From Helianthus annuus (Eukaryota > Streptophyta > Magnoliopsida > Asterales > Asteraceae): DNA of 64,000 nt. A program made the translations under genes and the position numbers. The stretch is taken from positions 33,992,904-34,056,903 of the forward strand of contig NC_035444.2 in the NCBI RefSeq assembly GCF_002127325.2, in the 5' to 3' direction. Below are positions 63,988-64,000 of this stretch, in pieces; the first letter of the stretch is position 1, and each line of letters begins with the position of its first letter. Below the pieces are notes generated by a model. It saw nothing but the letters and a program-made list of their open reading frames with translations, did no database searches and was not told the DNA's origin.

Positions 63988-64000
63988 ATATATATATATA

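Overview
This window reads as nuclear DNA of a flowering plant, most likely an Asteraceae (sunflower-type) genome. The reasons are Ty3/gypsy Athila-type and Ty1/copia LTR retrotransposons, hAT, Mutator-like and Tourist-like DNA elements, many small foldback elements embedded in (TA)n tracts, and introns and codon use typical of plants. The family assignment comes from general resemblance and is an inference. I see no intact host gene, tRNA, rRNA or CRISPR. Essentially the whole window is transposable-element DNA.

Layout. 1-8261: AT-rich repeat DNA with a Mutator-like foldback element (2010-3450), a Tourist-like MITE (3661-4005), a degenerate hAT element (4076-6212, perfect 8-bp target duplication) carrying transposase exon remnants and its own Mutator-like MITE (5421-5948), and a 3' LTR of an old Ty1/copia element (7696-8261). 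8296-8882 and 51943-52546 are the RNase H and reverse-transcriptase parts of that same old copia pol on the minus strand. They are split by a 43-kb insertion.

The insertion (8888-51942) is the main feature. It is a tandem array of an Athila-like, gag-protease-only retrotransposon: five LTRs and four internal regions sharing LTRs (LTR-int-LTR-int-LTR-int-LTR-int-LTR), bounded by one 5-bp target duplication, ACACG. No unit has reverse transcriptase, RNase H or integrase. Unit 2 has an intact 743-codon gag-protease frame. Unit 1 has a nonsense codon and a 448-bp hAT-type MITE. Unit 3 is split by a copia element. Unit 4 has frameshifts and a nonsense codon. Single-base differences alternate (1 like 3, 2 like 4), which suggests that a two-unit block was duplicated.

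Inside unit 3 lies a second gag-only element, copia1 (minus strand, 24208-40759, target duplication ATTGT). Inside its 5' LTR lies a third, copia2 (plus strand, 31727-40410, target duplication GTTCC, LTRs apparently identical). Each copia element carries one very long gag frame (1212 and 1278 codons) with two CCHC zinc knuckles and no pol. All three gag-only families would need enzymes from other elements to move. Each has its own short motif repeated many times in its LTR and untranslated leader.

52612-59573 is a run of about ten short foldback elements separated by (TA)n tracts. One carries a FAR1-type DNA-binding-domain pseudogene. 59748-62635 is a Mutator-like foldback element with a related element (60611-62420, perfect 9-bp target duplication) inserted in its arm. 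The inner element has about 1.2 kb of 15-bp minisatellite arranged head-to-head. The last 1.3 kb holds old repeat DNA, a hAT-transposase C-terminal remnant (63505-63627) and one more TA-flanked foldback element.
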